A stretch of 64,000 nucleotides of DNA. It comes from Xanthomonas sp. F10 (lineage in GTDB: Bacteria > Pseudomonadota > Gammaproteobacteria > Xanthomonadales > Xanthomonadaceae). The translations under genes were made by a program, and so were the position numbers. Under the pieces are notes generated by a model. The model searched no databases. It was not told where the DNA came from and was given only the letters and a program-made list of their open reading frames with translations. This document shows positions 39,859 through 51,433 of this stretch, piece by piece. The stretch spans positions 310,001 through 374,000 of the forward strand of contig NZ_JACHNP010000003.1 of the NCBI RefSeq assembly GCF_014206815.1, read 5' to 3'. Every line of letters starts with the position of its first letter. Within the stretch, counting starts at the first letter, position 1.

Positions 39859-41985
39859 ATGTCCGTTCCCTCCCCCTCCGCCCTGCTTTGCGGGGCCTGC
39901 GCCATGGCGCTGTCGTCCCTGGTCCGCGCCGCCCCCGGCGAGGATCCCGCCACCACCCTGCCCGTCTTGCAGGTCCAGGCCGCCCGCGTCGGCGGTGTCG
40001 CCGATTTCGACCTGCCGGCGTCGCTGACCACCACCGGCCTGGGCGATAGCGACCGCCTCGGCGTGCAGGCGTCCGAGGCCCTGGCCGGGGTGCCCGGCCT
40101 GCTCGCGCGCGACCGCCAGAACTATGCGCAGGACACCCAGCTGTCGATCCGCGGCTTCGGCGCGCGCTCGGCGTTCGGCGTGCGCGGCGTGCGCCTGCTG
40201 CTCGACGGCATCCCGGCCACCATGCCGGACGGCCAGGGCCAACTGTCCAACTTCAACCTGTTCGGCAGCGAGCGGGTCGAGGTGCTGCGCGGGCCGTTCT
40301 CGGCGCTGTACGGCAATTCCTCCGGCGGCGTGGTGCAGCTGTGGAGCGCCGATGGCCAGCCGGACGATCCGTGGCGGCTGCGCAGCGCGATCGGCAGCCA
40401 CGGCACCGCCGCCCTCAGCGCGCAGGCGCTGGGCCAGCAGGGCGGCGTCCACTACAACCTGGCCGCCACCCATTTCAGCACCGACGGCTACCGCGACCAC
40501 AGCCACGCGCAGCGCACCACCTTCAACGCCAAGATCGGCATCGACCTGGCACCGGGGCGGCGCCTGGACCTGCTGCTCAACGCACTGGAGGCGCCCGATG
40601 CGCAGGATCCGCTGGGCCTGAGCCGCGCCCAGGTCGCCGCCGACCCGCGCCAGGCCACCGCCGCGGCCAGCCAGTTCGATACCCGCAAGTCCACCCGCCA
40701 GGTGCAGGCCGGCGCCATCTTCACCCAGCAGGTGGACCGGCAGACCTGGCGGCTGATGGGCTACGCCGGGCGCCGCGACGTGGAGCAGTACCTGTCGGTG
40801 CCGGTGGGCGCGCAGAGCAACCCGCTCAATGCCGGCGGCGTGATCGACCTGGATGGCGACTACGGCGGCCTCGACGCGCGCTGGGCCTGGCAGGGCGAAC
40901 TGGGCGGCCGCCCGTTCCAGTTCACCGTCGGTGCCAATGCCGATCGCCAGCAACAGCACCGCACCGGCTACGAGAACTTCGTCGGCAGCACGCTGGGGGT
41001 GAAGGGCCGGCTGCGCCGCGACCAGCAGGACCGGGTGGAGAACGTGGACCAGTTCGCCCAGGCCTGGTGGCAGTTCGCCGAGCGCTGGTCGCTGCTGGCC
41101 GGTCTGCGCCACAGCCAGGTGCGGTTCCGCTCGGACGACGCCTACATCGTCGGCCGCAACCCCGACGACAGCGGCCGCACCGACTATGCCGCGACCACGC
41201 CGGTGGCCGGGCTGGTGTTCCGCGTCAGCGACGATCTGCGGCTCTACGCCTCGGCCGGGCGCGGGTTCGAGACCCCGACCTTCAACGAGCTGGGCTACCG
41301 CCGCGACGGCGGCGCCGGCCTGGCCCTGGACCTGGCCGCTGCGCGCAGCCAGAACCTGGAACTGGGCGCGAAGTGGCGCAATGCCGCCGGCGCCAGCTGG
41401 GACGCGGCGCTGTTCCGCGCCAGCACCGACGACGAACTGGCGGTGGCCAGCAACACCAACGGCCGCAGCACCTACCGCAACATCGGCCGCACCCGCCGCC
41501 AGGGCGCCGAGACCAGCCTGACCCTGCCGCTGGGCGACAGCGCGCAACTGCAGCTGGCCTACACCTGGCTGCAGGCGACCGTGCGCCAGGCCTACCTGAC
41601 CTGCGCCAGCAGCGGCTGCGCCACGCCCACCGCGGTGGTGGCCGCCGGCACGCGCCTGCCCGGCGTGCCGCGCCAGCAACTGTTCGCGCGCTGGCAGTGG
41701 CAGCCGCGCGCCTGGCAGTTCGCGGTGGAGGGCGTGGCCGCCGGCGACACCGTGGTCAACGACCTGGCCAGCGAGGCCGCGCCCGGCTACGCCGTGCTCA
41801 ACCTGGAAGCGGCGCGGCGCTGGACCACCGCGCACGGCACCCTGCGGACCTTCGCGCGCATCGACAACGCGTTCGATCGCCGCTACATCGGTTCGGTCAT
41901 CGTCAACGACGGCAATGGCCGTTACTACGAGCCGGGTCCGGATCGCAGCTATACGGTCGGGTTGCAATGGGATTTCATGCCCTGA
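39859..41985 (+). CDS. TonB-dependent outer-membrane receptor
   Basis: A 708-residue beta-barrel receptor. A signal-like N-terminus (LLCGACAMALSSLVRAAPG) is followed by a plug domain (about 35-160) with LPASLTTTGLGDSD, QLSIRGFGARSAFGVRGVRLLLDGIPATMPDGQGQ and VEVLRGPFSALYGNSSGGVV. The barrel runs to the end. Plug and barrel resemble the YncD/FecA-like group of metal-chelate receptors, but the ligand is unknown. No extracytoplasmic sigma factor or periplasmic binding gene is adjacent. Energised by the TonB system at 24.3-27.5 kb. Confidence 0.87.
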   Translation: MSVPSPSALLCGACAMALSSLVRAAPGEDPATTLPVLQVQAARVGGVADFDLPASLTTTGLGDSDRLGVQASEALAGVPGLLARDRQNYAQDTQLSIRGFGARSAFGVRGVRLLLDGIPATMPDGQGQLSNFNLFGSERVEVLRGPFSALYGNSSGGVVQLWSADGQPDDPWRLRSAIGSHGTAALSAQALGQQGGVHYNLAATHFSTDGYRDHSHAQRTTFNAKIGIDLAPGRRLDLLLNALEAPDAQDPLGLSRAQVAADPRQATAAASQFDTRKSTRQVQAGAIFTQQVDRQTWRLMGYAGRRDVEQYLSVPVGAQSNPLNAGGVIDLDGDYGGLDARWAWQGELGGRPFQFTVGANADRQQQHRTGYENFVGSTLGVKGRLRRDQQDRVENVDQFAQAWWQFAERWSLLAGLRHSQVRFRSDDAYIVGRNPDDSGRTDYAATTPVAGLVFRVSDDLRLYASAGRGFETPTFNELGYRRDGGAGLALDLAAARSQNLELGAKWRNAAGASWDAALFRASTDDELAVASNTNGRSTYRNIGRTRRQGAETSLTLPLGDSAQLQLAYTWLQATVRQAYLTCASSGCATPTAVVAAGTRLPGVPRQQLFARWQWQPRAWQFAVEGVAAGDTVVNDLASEAAPGYAVLNLEAARRWTTAHGTLRTFARIDNAFDRRYIGSVIVNDGNGRYYEPGPDRSYTVGLQWDFMP

Positions 41986-42059
41986 GTGGGTCGTCAACGT
42001 GCAGCATTGCGCGGGCACCGTCAGTACGCTGCCACCCTCGCACGCGTTTGGAGACGCTG

Positions 42060-42395
42060 ATGAAAACCGGATGGCTGCTCGCCCTGCTCGCCCTCACGCC
42101 GATCACCGCGCTGGCCGCGTCCGTCACCGGCACGCTGGTCGATGGCGGCGGCATCGACGACATGACCATCGTCGTGCGTGCGGCCGATGGGCGGCAGGTG
42201 GAGGCGTATTGCGCGATGGAGTGTGGCGACTGGTTTGTCGTCGACCCAGAAAGCGAGGTGTCGGTGTTGAAGAAGGCACTCAAGGGCAGGCAGGTCGCGT
42301 TGGAGTACGCCACCGAAGCCAACGGCGACCGCATTGCCGGTCCGGGCCCGGACGAGCGGTTGCGGTTCGTGAAGCGCGTGCGCCTCCTTCCCTGA
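42060..42395 (+). CDS. Small secreted protein of unknown function
   Basis: A 111-residue protein. GGAGACGCTG precedes the ATG. The signal peptide is WLLALLALTPITALAAS (cleavage near residue 20). The mature domain reads as a small beta-fold: TGTLVDGGGIDDMTIVVRAADGRQVEAYC, a CAMEC pair and the motif DERLRFVKRVRLLP at the end. It may bind a ligand or metal. It follows the TonB receptor by 74 bases in the same orientation, so they may be co-transcribed. No family was recognised. Confidence 0.65.
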   Translation: MKTGWLLALLALTPITALAASVTGTLVDGGGIDDMTIVVRAADGRQVEAYCAMECGDWFVVDPESEVSVLKKALKGRQVALEYATEANGDRIAGPGPDERLRFVKRVRLLP

Positions 42396-42551
42396 GCGGT
42401 CCTGGCGGCACAGGCGCAGCAGCGCAGCCAGGCGCCGGGACGTAGCCGCCTCACACGCATGCTCATCACGTCGCTGCTGGCGATTGGCGATCACTACAGG
42501 CGAGCTCGATGATCGTGTGCAGTGTTGCCGGCAGCGTCGCGACACCCTGCT

Positions 42552-44447
42552 TCAGTGCGTCCCCAACTGCAGCCGCCGATACAGCGTGCTGCGGCTGATG
42601 CCCAGCCGGCGCGCGGCCTGCGACACATTGCCGTGGCAGGCATCCAGTGTCTGGCGCATGGCGCCGAGCGCCAGGCTGTCCAGGTCGGCATCGGGCAACG
42701 GCATCGCGGCGCCACCGTGGCCGCCCTGCTCCGCCGCGCGGAGGCCGGGCAGGTAGGCCGGCAAGGCGTCGGTATCGACCAGCGCGTCCGCCTCGCTCAA
42801 CGCCACCAGCGTGCGCAGGCAGGCCACCAGTTGGCGCAGGTTGCCCGGCCACGCATAGGCGCTGAGCGTCGCCAGGGCCGCCTCGGTCAGGCGCCTCCCC
42901 TGCCCCAGCCGCGTCCACAGCTCGGCGACCAGCGTGCGCCGGTCCGGATGCGCACGCAGCGCCGGCACCTGCACGCAGTGGTGGGCGATGCGGTAGTACA
43001 GGTCGGGGCGGAAGCGCTGTTCGGCCATCGCCGCGTCCAGGTCGCGGTGGGTGGCGCAGATCAGCGCGAAATCCAGCTTCACCGGCTTGCCGCCGCCCAG
43101 CGGCAGCAGCTCGCGTTCCTGCAGCACGCGCAGCAGCCGCGGCTGCAAGGCCAGCGGCATGTCGCCGATCTCGTCCAGGAACAGCACGCCGCCATCGGCC
43201 TGGCGCAGCAGGCCCGGGCTGCCGTGCTTGCGCGCGCCGGTGAAGGCGCCGTCCTCGTAGCCGAACAGTTCCGCTTCGATCAGCCCTTCCGGCAGCGCCG
43301 CGCAGTTGACCGCCACGAACGGGCGCCCGGCGCGCGCGCTGCGCCGGTGCAGTTCGCGCGCGAACACTTCCTTGCCGGTGCCGGTCTCGCCCTGCACCAG
43401 CACCGGCAATTGCGCGTCGAGCACGCGCCGCGCGCGTTCCAGCGCCAGCTCCTGCGCGGCATCGAACAACGGCGCGTCGGACGCGGCCGCCGCCGAAGGC
43501 CGCGACGACGCGGTCACGGTGATCGGCGCCTGCTGCGGGCGCCGCCGCGGACGGTCGTCGGCCGGGCTGTCGATGCGTCCGTGCAGTGCGCGCCCCTGCA
43601 GGTCGAACACGCTGCCCTGCTGGCGCAGCCGCGACAGCGGTTCCTCGAACAGCGCCTCGTAGGGCGCGCGCCCGAGTTCGTGGCGTTCCAGCCCGAACAG
43701 CCGCAACCCGGCCTGGTTGGCCGCCACCAGGCGGCCGTTGCGGAACGCCAGCAGTGCCTCGCGCGCGGTGCCGAGCAGCGCCGGGTCGTGGTGCACGCGC
43801 AGCAGTTCGCAGCCGGGAATGCCGTCGTCGAAGTAACGGTGCTCGATGTTGGCCACCGCCATCCGCGCCAGTGCCAGCGCATGCATGTGCTGCACGCTGG
43901 CGTCGCCGGAGATGTCGAGCACGCCGGCCAGGCCGCCATAGGGATCGAAGATCGGCACCGCCGCGCAACTGAGGATCTGATGCGGGGCGAAGTAGTGCTC
44001 GCCGCCGCGCACTTCCACCGAGCGGCTTTCGACGATGGCGGTGCCGATCGCATTGGTGCCGACCTGGGTTTCGCTCCAGCACGCGCCGGGCATCAGCGCC
44101 ACCCTGCCCGCCTTGTCGAGGAAGCGCGGGCTGCCTTCGGCGTCGAGGATCCAGCCGGCTTCGTCGGTGAGCAGCACGATGCTGCCGGTGGCCGCGGCGT
44201 CGCCGGCCAGGCCTTCCAGTTCGGCGCGGGCCAGCCGCCACAGGCGCTCGTGCGCCTCGCGCAGGGCGCGCAGGCGCGAGGCCTCCAGCGGCTCGATCGC
44301 TGGCTTGGCGTCTGCGGCCAGGCCCAGGCGCTGGCAGCGCTGCCACGACTGCAGGATGGTGTCGGGCACCTGCCCGACCGGCGCGCCGCCGCGTTCGAAG
44401 AAGGCGCGGCGCGCCAGGCCGAGCTGATGTTGCGATGGTTGCGCCAT
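42552..44447 (-). CDS. AcoR-type sigma-54-dependent transcriptional activator
   Basis: A 631-residue enhancer-binding protein. N-terminal GAF-type sensor (residues about 60-200, GTNAIGTAIVESRSVEVRGGEHY), then a PAS-like part (225-290), then the AAA+ core with Walker A GETGTGKE (353-360), the sigma-54 contact loop GAFTGA (400-405) and Walker B VLFLDEIGD. The C-terminal Fis-type helix-turn-helix is LDACHGNVSQAARRLGISRSTLYRRL (about 601-626). ATG 44447 is chosen because the longer frame reaches the operator region. Divergent from an aldehyde dehydrogenase preceded by matching operators and a -24/-12 promoter, so it likely activates that gene in response to an aldehyde or acetoin-like signal. Confidence 0.9.
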   Translation of the reverse strand: MAQPSQHQLGLARRAFFERGGAPVGQVPDTILQSWQRCQRLGLAADAKPAIEPLEASRLRALREAHERLWRLARAELEGLAGDAAATGSIVLLTDEAGWILDAEGSPRFLDKAGRVALMPGACWSETQVGTNAIGTAIVESRSVEVRGGEHYFAPHQILSCAAVPIFDPYGGLAGVLDISGDASVQHMHALALARMAVANIEHRYFDDGIPGCELLRVHHDPALLGTAREALLAFRNGRLVAANQAGLRLFGLERHELGRAPYEALFEEPLSRLRQQGSVFDLQGRALHGRIDSPADDRPRRRPQQAPITVTASSRPSAAAASDAPLFDAAQELALERARRVLDAQLPVLVQGETGTGKEVFARELHRRSARAGRPFVAVNCAALPEGLIEAELFGYEDGAFTGARKHGSPGLLRQADGGVLFLDEIGDMPLALQPRLLRVLQERELLPLGGGKPVKLDFALICATHRDLDAAMAEQRFRPDLYYRIAHHCVQVPALRAHPDRRTLVAELWTRLGQGRRLTEAALATLSAYAWPGNLRQLVACLRTLVALSEADALVDTDALPAYLPGLRAAEQGGHGGAAMPLPDADLDSLALGAMRQTLDACHGNVSQAARRLGISRSTLYRRLQLGTH

Positions 44448-44459
44448 GTCCGGCTCCGC

Positions 44460-44476
44460 TGTCGCAGATTGCGACA
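44460..44476. promoter_or_regulatory. AcoR-type activator site 1, TGTCGCA-GAT-TGCGACA
   Basis: A perfect 17-bp palindrome with a 3-base centre, 12 bases upstream of the activator start codon and about 142 bp upstream of the -24 element. The TGTCGC/GCGACA half-sites match those of AcoR-family enhancers. Confidence 0.75.
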
Positions 44477-44575
44477 CCTGTTGATACGGGTGTCCCGATA
44501 AACAGCACATCCGTCGGCGCGGTGCAATCGCCGTACGTGACGCGACGCAGCAAAACCGGCGCACCTGCGTCGTTG

Positions 44576-44590
44576 TGTCGCGGTGCGACC
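44576..44590. promoter_or_regulatory. AcoR-type activator site 2, TGTCGC-GGT-GCGACC
   Basis: The same half-site pair with one mismatch at the last base, 116 bp downstream of site 1 and just before the -24/-12 promoter. A site this close may assist rather than drive activation. Confidence 0.6.
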
Positions 44591-44617
44591 GCGTGACGCG
44601 GCGCAGCACGCAAAACC

Positions 44618-44632
44618 TGGCATCGGACTTGC
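44618..44632 (+). promoter_or_regulatory. Sigma-54 promoter for the aldehyde dehydrogenase gene
   Basis: TGGCAT-CGGAC-TTGC matches the consensus TGGCAC-N5-TTGC with one mismatch and correct GG/GC spacing. The implied start site is near 44644, about 47 bases before the ATG. Enhancer-like activator sites lie upstream. Confidence 0.85.
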
Positions 44633-44690
44633 GCATATGCGGCTACCGGACGGCCCTGCCCGTCCTTTCCGACCGCCGAAGGAGAACACG

Positions 44691-46220
<1,530 letters not shown>

Positions 46221-46271
46221 CGCATGGGGCAGGGCGGCGGTACACAGCAGCGTGTCGTCGCCTGCCAGCAA

Positions 46272-46285
46272 CTGATCTGGATCAA
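46272..46285 (+). promoter_or_regulatory. FNR/CRP-family box CTGAT-CTGG-ATCAA before adhP
   Basis: One mismatch to the FNR consensus TTGAT-N4-ATCAA, 59 bases upstream of the adhP ATG. It could give oxygen-responsive control of adhP independent of the sigma-54 promoter. A chance match is not excluded. Confidence 0.4.
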
Positions 46286-46344
46286 GGCACTCCGTCGCCG
46301 GTCGCGCGATGGTGACATCACCCGTTTTTCTCAGGAGCGTTGCA

Positions 46345-47373
46345 ATGGACAAGACGATGAAAGCCGCCGTGGTGCGGGAATTCGGCAAGCCGCTGGCGAT
46401 CGAGGAAGTGGCGGTACCGCGGCCGCAGGCCGGCGACATTCTGGTCAAGATCGAGGCCTGCGGTGTGTGCCACACCGACCTGCACGCGGCCGAAGGCGAT
46501 TGGCCGGTGAAGCCGAATCCGCCGTTCATTCCCGGCCATGAGGGCGTGGGCCACGTGGTGGCGGTCGGCGCCGGCGTGGACCACGTCAAGGAAGGCGACC
46601 GCGTCGGCATTCCGTGGCTGTACTCGGCCTGCGGCCATTGCGAGCACTGCCTGGGCGGTTGGGAAACCCTGTGCGAGACGCAGCAGAACACCGGCTACTC
46701 GGTCAACGGCGGCTTCGCCGAGTACGCGCTGGCCAATGCCAATTACGTCGGCCACCTGCCGAAGGGCATCGGCTTCGTCGAGGTCGCACCGATCCTGTGC
46801 GCCGGCGTCACCGTGTACAAGGGCCTGAAGGTCACCGACACCAAGCCTGGCAACTGGGTGGTGGTCTCCGGCATCGGCGGCCTCGGCCACATGGCGGTGC
46901 AGTACGCCAAGGCGATGGGCCTGAACGTGGCCGCGGTGGACGTGGACGACGCCAAGCTGGCGCTGGCCACGCGCCTGGGCGCGACGGTGACGGTGAACGC
47001 GCGCACCACCGACCCGGTGGCGTACCTGAAGAAGGAGATCGGCGGTGCGCACGGTGCGCTGGTCACCGCGGTCTCGCCGAAGGCGTTCGAACAGGCCATC
47101 GGCATGGTTCGCCGCGGCGGCACCGTCTCGCTCAACGGCCTGCCGCCGGGCGAGTTCCCGCTGGATATCTTCGGCATGGTGCTCAACGGCGTGACCGTGC
47201 GCGGCTCGATCGTCGGCACCCGCCTGGACCTGCAGGAGTCGCTGGAATTCGCCGAGCAGGGCAAGGTCGCCGCGACTGTGGCCACCGACACCCTGGACAA
47301 CATCAACGACGTGTTCGCACGCATGCACGCCGGCAAGATCGAAGGCCGCATCGTGCTGGACATGGCCGCCTGA
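46345..47373 (+). CDS. adhP: Zinc-dependent alcohol dehydrogenase AdhP
   Basis: A 342-residue MDR-family alcohol dehydrogenase. AGGAGCGTTGCA precedes the ATG. Catalytic zinc ligands: Cys in [10 protein letters not shown] and His in GHEGVGHVV. Structural zinc: [15 protein letters not shown] (four Cys). Cofactor loop [17 protein letters not shown], with the Asp (AVDVDD) that favours NAD. The final IVLDMAA is typical. It interconverts ethanol and acetaldehyde. The stop overlaps the start of the DUF779 gene, giving translational coupling. Confidence 0.94.
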   Translation: MDKTMKAAVVREFGKPLAIEEVAVPRPQAGDILVKIEACGVCHTDLHAAEGDWPVKPNPPFIPGHEGVGHVVAVGAGVDHVKEGDRVGIPWLYSACGHCEHCLGGWETLCETQQNTGYSVNGGFAEYALANANYVGHLPKGIGFVEVAPILCAGVTVYKGLKVTDTKPGNWVVVSGIGGLGHMAVQYAKAMGLNVAAVDVDDAKLALATRLGATVTVNARTTDPVAYLKKEIGGAHGALVTAVSPKAFEQAIGMVRRGGTVSLNGLPPGEFPLDIFGMVLNGVTVRGSIVGTRLDLQESLEFAEQGKVAATVATDTLDNINDVFARMHAGKIEGRIVLDMAA

Positions 47374-47768
47374 TGGACGCGTCCGCGCCCGCGGCCGCGC
47401 TGCCGCCGCAGGTACTGGCAACGCTGCCGGCCCTGCAGCTGATCGCCAAGCTGCGGGCGCGGCACGGCGCGCTGCTGTTCCACCAGTCCGGCGGGTGCTG
47501 CGACGGTTCCTCGCCGATGTGCTATCCGCAGGACGACTTCATCGTCGGCGACCGCGACGTGCTGCTGGGCGAGATCGGCGAGGCGCCGTTCTACATCAGC
47601 CCGTCGCAGTTCGCCTACTGGAAGCACACGCAGCTGATCATCGACGTCGTGCCCGGCCGCGGCGGCATGTTCTCACTGGAGAACGGCGAAGGCGTGCGCT
47701 TCCTGGTGCGCTCGCGGCTGTTCGCCGACAGCGAGTACGCCGCGCTGGAGGCGGCGGGGAAGGTGTAG
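47373..47768 (+). CDS. DUF779-family protein linked to aldehyde dehydrogenases
   Basis: A 131-residue cytoplasmic protein whose ATG shares its A with the adhP stop (TGATG). The conserved core HQSGGCCDGSSPMCYP, with three cysteines and an Asp, is typical of DUF779. Then DRDVLLGEIGEAPFYISPSQFAYWKHTQLIIDVVPGRGG. Members sit next to aldehyde dehydrogenases in many proteobacteria and probably serve them, but no activity is established. The Cys-rich motif suggests metal or redox binding. Confidence 0.87.
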   Translation: MDASAPAAALPPQVLATLPALQLIAKLRARHGALLFHQSGGCCDGSSPMCYPQDDFIVGDRDVLLGEIGEAPFYISPSQFAYWKHTQLIIDVVPGRGGMFSLENGEGVRFLVRSRLFADSEYAALEAAGKV

Positions 47769-47797
47769 CCGTGGAAGCGCGCGACCTTATGCATTGG

Positions 47798-47865
47798 TAG
47801 GAGCGGCTTTAGCCGCGACCGTGGCGTTACCGGTAACGTCGGTCGCGGCTAAAGCCGCTCCTACA
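47798..47865. repeat. Palindromic intergenic repeat, copy 2
   Basis: Arms GTAGGAGCGGCTTTAGCCGC and its inverse, carrying the same T/A variant at the nested loop on both sides, about 20 bases apart. It lies 29 bases after the DUF779 stop and may end the exaC-adhP transcript. Confidence 0.85.
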
Positions 47866-48013
47866 TGGACGGGATTCGGACGCAGTGGAGGAGGGTTCGT
47901 GTCCCTGGTGAAGCAAGCTTCTTCCATTGAGCAGGTCACCGACCAAGTCGATGTACTGGCCGATGCAAAGGATGCGCGATGATGCTCACCACAACGCAGC
48001 GCCGGGCACTGCC

Positions 48014-48080
48014 GTAGGAGCGGCTTCAGCCGCGACGGGCCTTCCGAAAATGCTCGGGTCGCGGCTGAAGCCGCTCCTAC
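48014..48080. repeat. Palindromic intergenic repeat, copy 3
   Basis: The same arms as copy 1, with a variant centre. It lies about 150 bases after copy 2 and 64 bases before the end of the minus-strand small gene. Confidence 0.85.
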
Positions 48081-48144
48081 ACACATCCGTTGTACGTCGC
48101 AAAACGACGACGAGCGCGACAACAACGTCCTAAGACGCCTCCCG

Positions 48145-48537
<393 letters not shown>

Positions 48538-48609
48538 TCACGAACCGCTAACGGGGCGGGCGCTACTGCTGCGCATCCCCCCGCCGACGTTGCCGCCCGG
48601 AGCCCTGCC

Positions 48610-49005
48610 ATGCGCCCCAGCGACCGCCCCGACCCCTTGCTGTTCAACGCCCATCTGGACCCCTTGCCGAGCGTGCCGCCGCCGCGTCGCCGTGGCGCCG
48701 CACCGCGCCCGCAGGATGCGCCGGACTACCGCCGCTACAGCCTGGCCGACTATCGCCAGCGCCGTGCGCGCCACCGCACCCCGTGGCGCGACCTGTGCCC
48801 GGCCTATGCCTTCGCCCTGCAGACCCACGCCCGCGGCTGGCCGCGCGGGCCGGAAGCGGAGACCGATGGCGAGCTGGCCGCGCACTGGGACCTGGTGCGC
48901 GGCGACTCGCGGCTGGACTGGGACCAGGCGCGGCAGGTGGTCGAGGACGCCTGGCAGGCGCTGGATCACCTGCCGGCTCAGGCCACCGGCATGGAGGCGC
49001 ACTGA
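48610..49005 (+). CDS. Small protein upstream of ku
   Basis: A 131-residue cytoplasmic protein. The first 60 residues are Arg/Pro-rich (VPPPRRRGAAPRP). The rest has the pattern AYAFALQTHARGWPRG, ELAAHWDLVRGDSRLDWDQARQVVEDAWQ, which resembles stress-response proteins whose repeats read Y.(R/F)G and W..ARP.V..AW. The stop overlaps the ku start codon (TGATG), so it is translationally coupled. A role with Ku is inferred from this overlap only. Confidence 0.65.
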   Translation: MRPSDRPDPLLFNAHLDPLPSVPPPRRRGAAPRPQDAPDYRRYSLADYRQRRARHRTPWRDLCPAYAFALQTHARGWPRGPEAETDGELAAHWDLVRGDSRLDWDQARQVVEDAWQALDHLPAQATGMEAH

Positions 49006-49982
49006 TGCCGCGCCCGATCTGGACCGGCACGCTGTCCTTCGGCCTGCTCAACGTGCCGGTGTCGTTGATGTCCGGCGAACGCCGGGTCGATCTGCACTTC
49101 CGCATGCTCGACGCGCGCGACAAGCGCCCGATCCGCTTCGAGCGGGTCAATGCCGATACCGGCGAGGAAGTGCCGTGGAAGGACATCGTCAAGGCCTACG
49201 AATACAGCAAGGGCAACTACGTGGTGGTCGAGCAGCAGGACATCGCCTCGGCCGCGCCGGAGAGCCATGAGGCGGTGGAGGTGGAAGCCTTCGTCGACGC
49301 CGCCGAGATCGACCTGCGCTACTTCGAAAAGCCCTACGTGCTGGTGCCGGGCAAGAAGGCCGAGAAGGGCTATGTGCTGCTGCGCGAGACGCTGCGCAGC
49401 ACCGGCAAGGTCGGCATCGCGCGGGTGGTGATCCGCACCCGCGAATACCTGTCGGCGGTGATGCCGCTGCAGGACGCGCTGGTGCTGATCCTGCTGCGCT
49501 ATCCGCAGGAACTGGTCGACCTGGACGACTACACGCTGCCCAGCGGCAAGGCCGCCGACTACCGGATCAGCGCGAAGGAAACCGAGATGGCGGCGCAGCT
49601 GATCGACTCGATGTCCGGGCGCTGGGATCCCGATGCCTACCACGACGAATTCCGCGAGCGGCTGCACGCGGTGATCCAGAAGCGGATCAAGGCGCAGGAG
49701 GGCACCACCCAGGTCGACGAGGACGCCGAGGCCCCGCACCGCGAGGATGCCGCCACCAACGTGGTCGACTTCATGTCGCTGCTGCAGAAGAGCCTGGAGG
49801 CCAAGAAGCGCACGCCGGCCAAGCAGGACGAGCGCGTGCCCGTGCGCAAGACCGCCAAAAAGGCCAGCAAGCCGGCCAAGGCGGCGTCCGGCAAGGCGAA
49901 GAAAGCCACGCGCGCGAAACCGGCGGCAGCCAAGGCCAAGCCGGCCGCACGCAAGGCGCCGGCGCGGCGCAAGGCGGGCTAG
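49005..49982 (+). CDS. ku: Non-homologous end-joining protein Ku
   Basis: A 325-residue DNA-end-binding protein forming a ring dimer. It begins MPRPIWTGTLSFGLLNVPVSL and has FERVNADTGEEVPWKDIVKAYEYSKG and YFEKPYVLVPGKKAEKGYVLLRE. The C-terminus is a long Lys/Ala-rich tail (about 60 residues) that aids DNA binding and LigD contact. Its ATG overlaps the stop of the gene upstream. ligD is not in the window. Confidence 0.95.
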   Translation: MPRPIWTGTLSFGLLNVPVSLMSGERRVDLHFRMLDARDKRPIRFERVNADTGEEVPWKDIVKAYEYSKGNYVVVEQQDIASAAPESHEAVEVEAFVDAAEIDLRYFEKPYVLVPGKKAEKGYVLLRETLRSTGKVGIARVVIRTREYLSAVMPLQDALVLILLRYPQELVDLDDYTLPSGKAADYRISAKETEMAAQLIDSMSGRWDPDAYHDEFRERLHAVIQKRIKAQEGTTQVDEDAEAPHREDAATNVVDFMSLLQKSLEAKKRTPAKQDERVPVRKTAKKASKPAKAASGKAKKATRAKPAAAKAKPAARKAPARRKAG

Positions 49983-50256
49983 GGCGGGTCGGTGGTGGTG
50001 GCGCCAGGTGTGCCACCGATCCGGAGGGCGACGCACCGCATCGGGCCGGCAAGCGCGCCGCTGGCGGTGCGGCGCACAGCGCCTGCCGGTCGTCAGGTCG
50101 TGCCGCGCGCCGTCAATGCCGCGGCTCGCCTGCCACCCCGAGCGCGCGCGGTGGCGAGGGCGTCATTCGCTGGCGTGCCTTGCCATCCGCGTTCTGGCTT
50201 CCTCGCGACAGGCACGCGCCATCGCGGCCTGGCAGGTTGCGAATGGCTGACACGCC

Positions 50257-51420
50257 CTACGCCGAGACCATCGCCTCGCGCGTCACCTGCGCCAGCGACT
50301 CGCGCGAAATCGCCGCGATCGACTTGGCGCCGGTCAGGGTCATCGCCACCTGCATCTCCTTCTCGATCAGGCTCAGCAGGTGCTCCACGCCGGCCTGGCC
50401 GGCGGCGGCCAGCGCGTACACGAAGGCCCGGCCGAGCAGCACCGCGTCGGCACCCAGCGCCAGCATGCGCACCACGTCCAGGCCGCTGCGCACGCCGGAA
50501 TCGGCCAGGATCTTCAGCTCGCCCTGCACCGCATCGGCGATCGCCGGCAACGCCCGCGCGCTGGACAGCACGCCGTCGAGCTGGCGCCCGCCATGGTTGG
50601 AGACCACGATGCCGTCGGCGCCGAAGCGCACCGCATCGCGCGCGTCGGCCGGGTCGAGGATGCCCTTGATCACCATCGGCCCGGTCCAGAACGCGCGGAT
50701 CCATTCCAGATCCTTCCACGTGATCGACGGGTCGAAGTTGGCGCCGAGCCAGCCGATGTAGTCGGCCAGCCCGGTCGGGTGGCCGCGGTAGGTGGAGATA
50801 TTGCCCAGGTCGTGCGGGCGCCCGCGCAGGCCCACGTCCCAGGCCCAGCGCGGATGGGTGACCGCCTGCAGCATGCGCCGCAGCGGCGCATTGGGTCCGC
50901 TCATGCCCGAATGCGCGTCGCGGTAGCGCGCGCCCGGCACCGGCATGTCCACGGTGAACACCAGGGTGGTGACGCCGGCCGCCTTGGCGCGCTCCAGCGC
51001 GTTGCGCATGAAGCCGCGGTCCCTGAGCACGTAGAGCTGGAACCACATCGGCCGGTCGATCGCCGGCGCCACTTCCTCGATCGGGCACACCGACACCGTG
51101 GACAGAGTGAAGGGCACGCCCTTGGCCGCAGCCGCCTTGGCCGCCTGCACCTCGCCGCGCCGCGCGTACATGCCGGTCAGGCCCACCGGCCCCAGCGCCA
51201 CCGGCAAGGCCAGGCGTTCGCCGAACAGCTCGGTGCGCAGGTCCAGCGCCGACATGTCCTCGCGCAACACCCGCTGGCGCAGGGCGATGTCGCTCAGGTC
51301 GGACACGTTGCGGCGCAGGGTGTGCTCGGCATAGGCGCCGCCGTCGATGTAGTGGAACAGAAACGGCGGCAGCCGGCGCTGCGCGGCGGCACGGTAGTCG
51401 GTGGACGCTGAAATGATCAT
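50257..51420 (-). CDS. lldD: FMN-dependent L-lactate dehydrogenase
   Basis: A 387-residue membrane-associated flavoprotein oxidising L-lactate to pyruvate and feeding electrons to quinones. The start [18 protein letters not shown] is chosen by family. FMN and active-site motifs: [29 protein letters not shown] (substrate Arg) and [11 protein letters not shown] (catalytic His). It ends in a helix after [17 protein letters not shown]. It lies 13 bases after lldR (lldRD operon). The lactate permease lldP is not present. Confidence 0.94.
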   Translation of the reverse strand: MIISASTDYRAAAQRRLPPFLFHYIDGGAYAEHTLRRNVSDLSDIALRQRVLREDMSALDLRTELFGERLALPVALGPVGLTGMYARRGEVQAAKAAAAKGVPFTLSTVSVCPIEEVAPAIDRPMWFQLYVLRDRGFMRNALERAKAAGVTTLVFTVDMPVPGARYRDAHSGMSGPNAPLRRMLQAVTHPRWAWDVGLRGRPHDLGNISTYRGHPTGLADYIGWLGANFDPSITWKDLEWIRAFWTGPMVIKGILDPADARDAVRFGADGIVVSNHGGRQLDGVLSSARALPAIADAVQGELKILADSGVRSGLDVVRMLALGADAVLLGRAFVYALAAAGQAGVEHLLSLIEKEMQVAMTLTGAKSIAAISRESLAQVTREAMVSA

Positions 51421-51433
51421 GGGAGCGGGGCGG

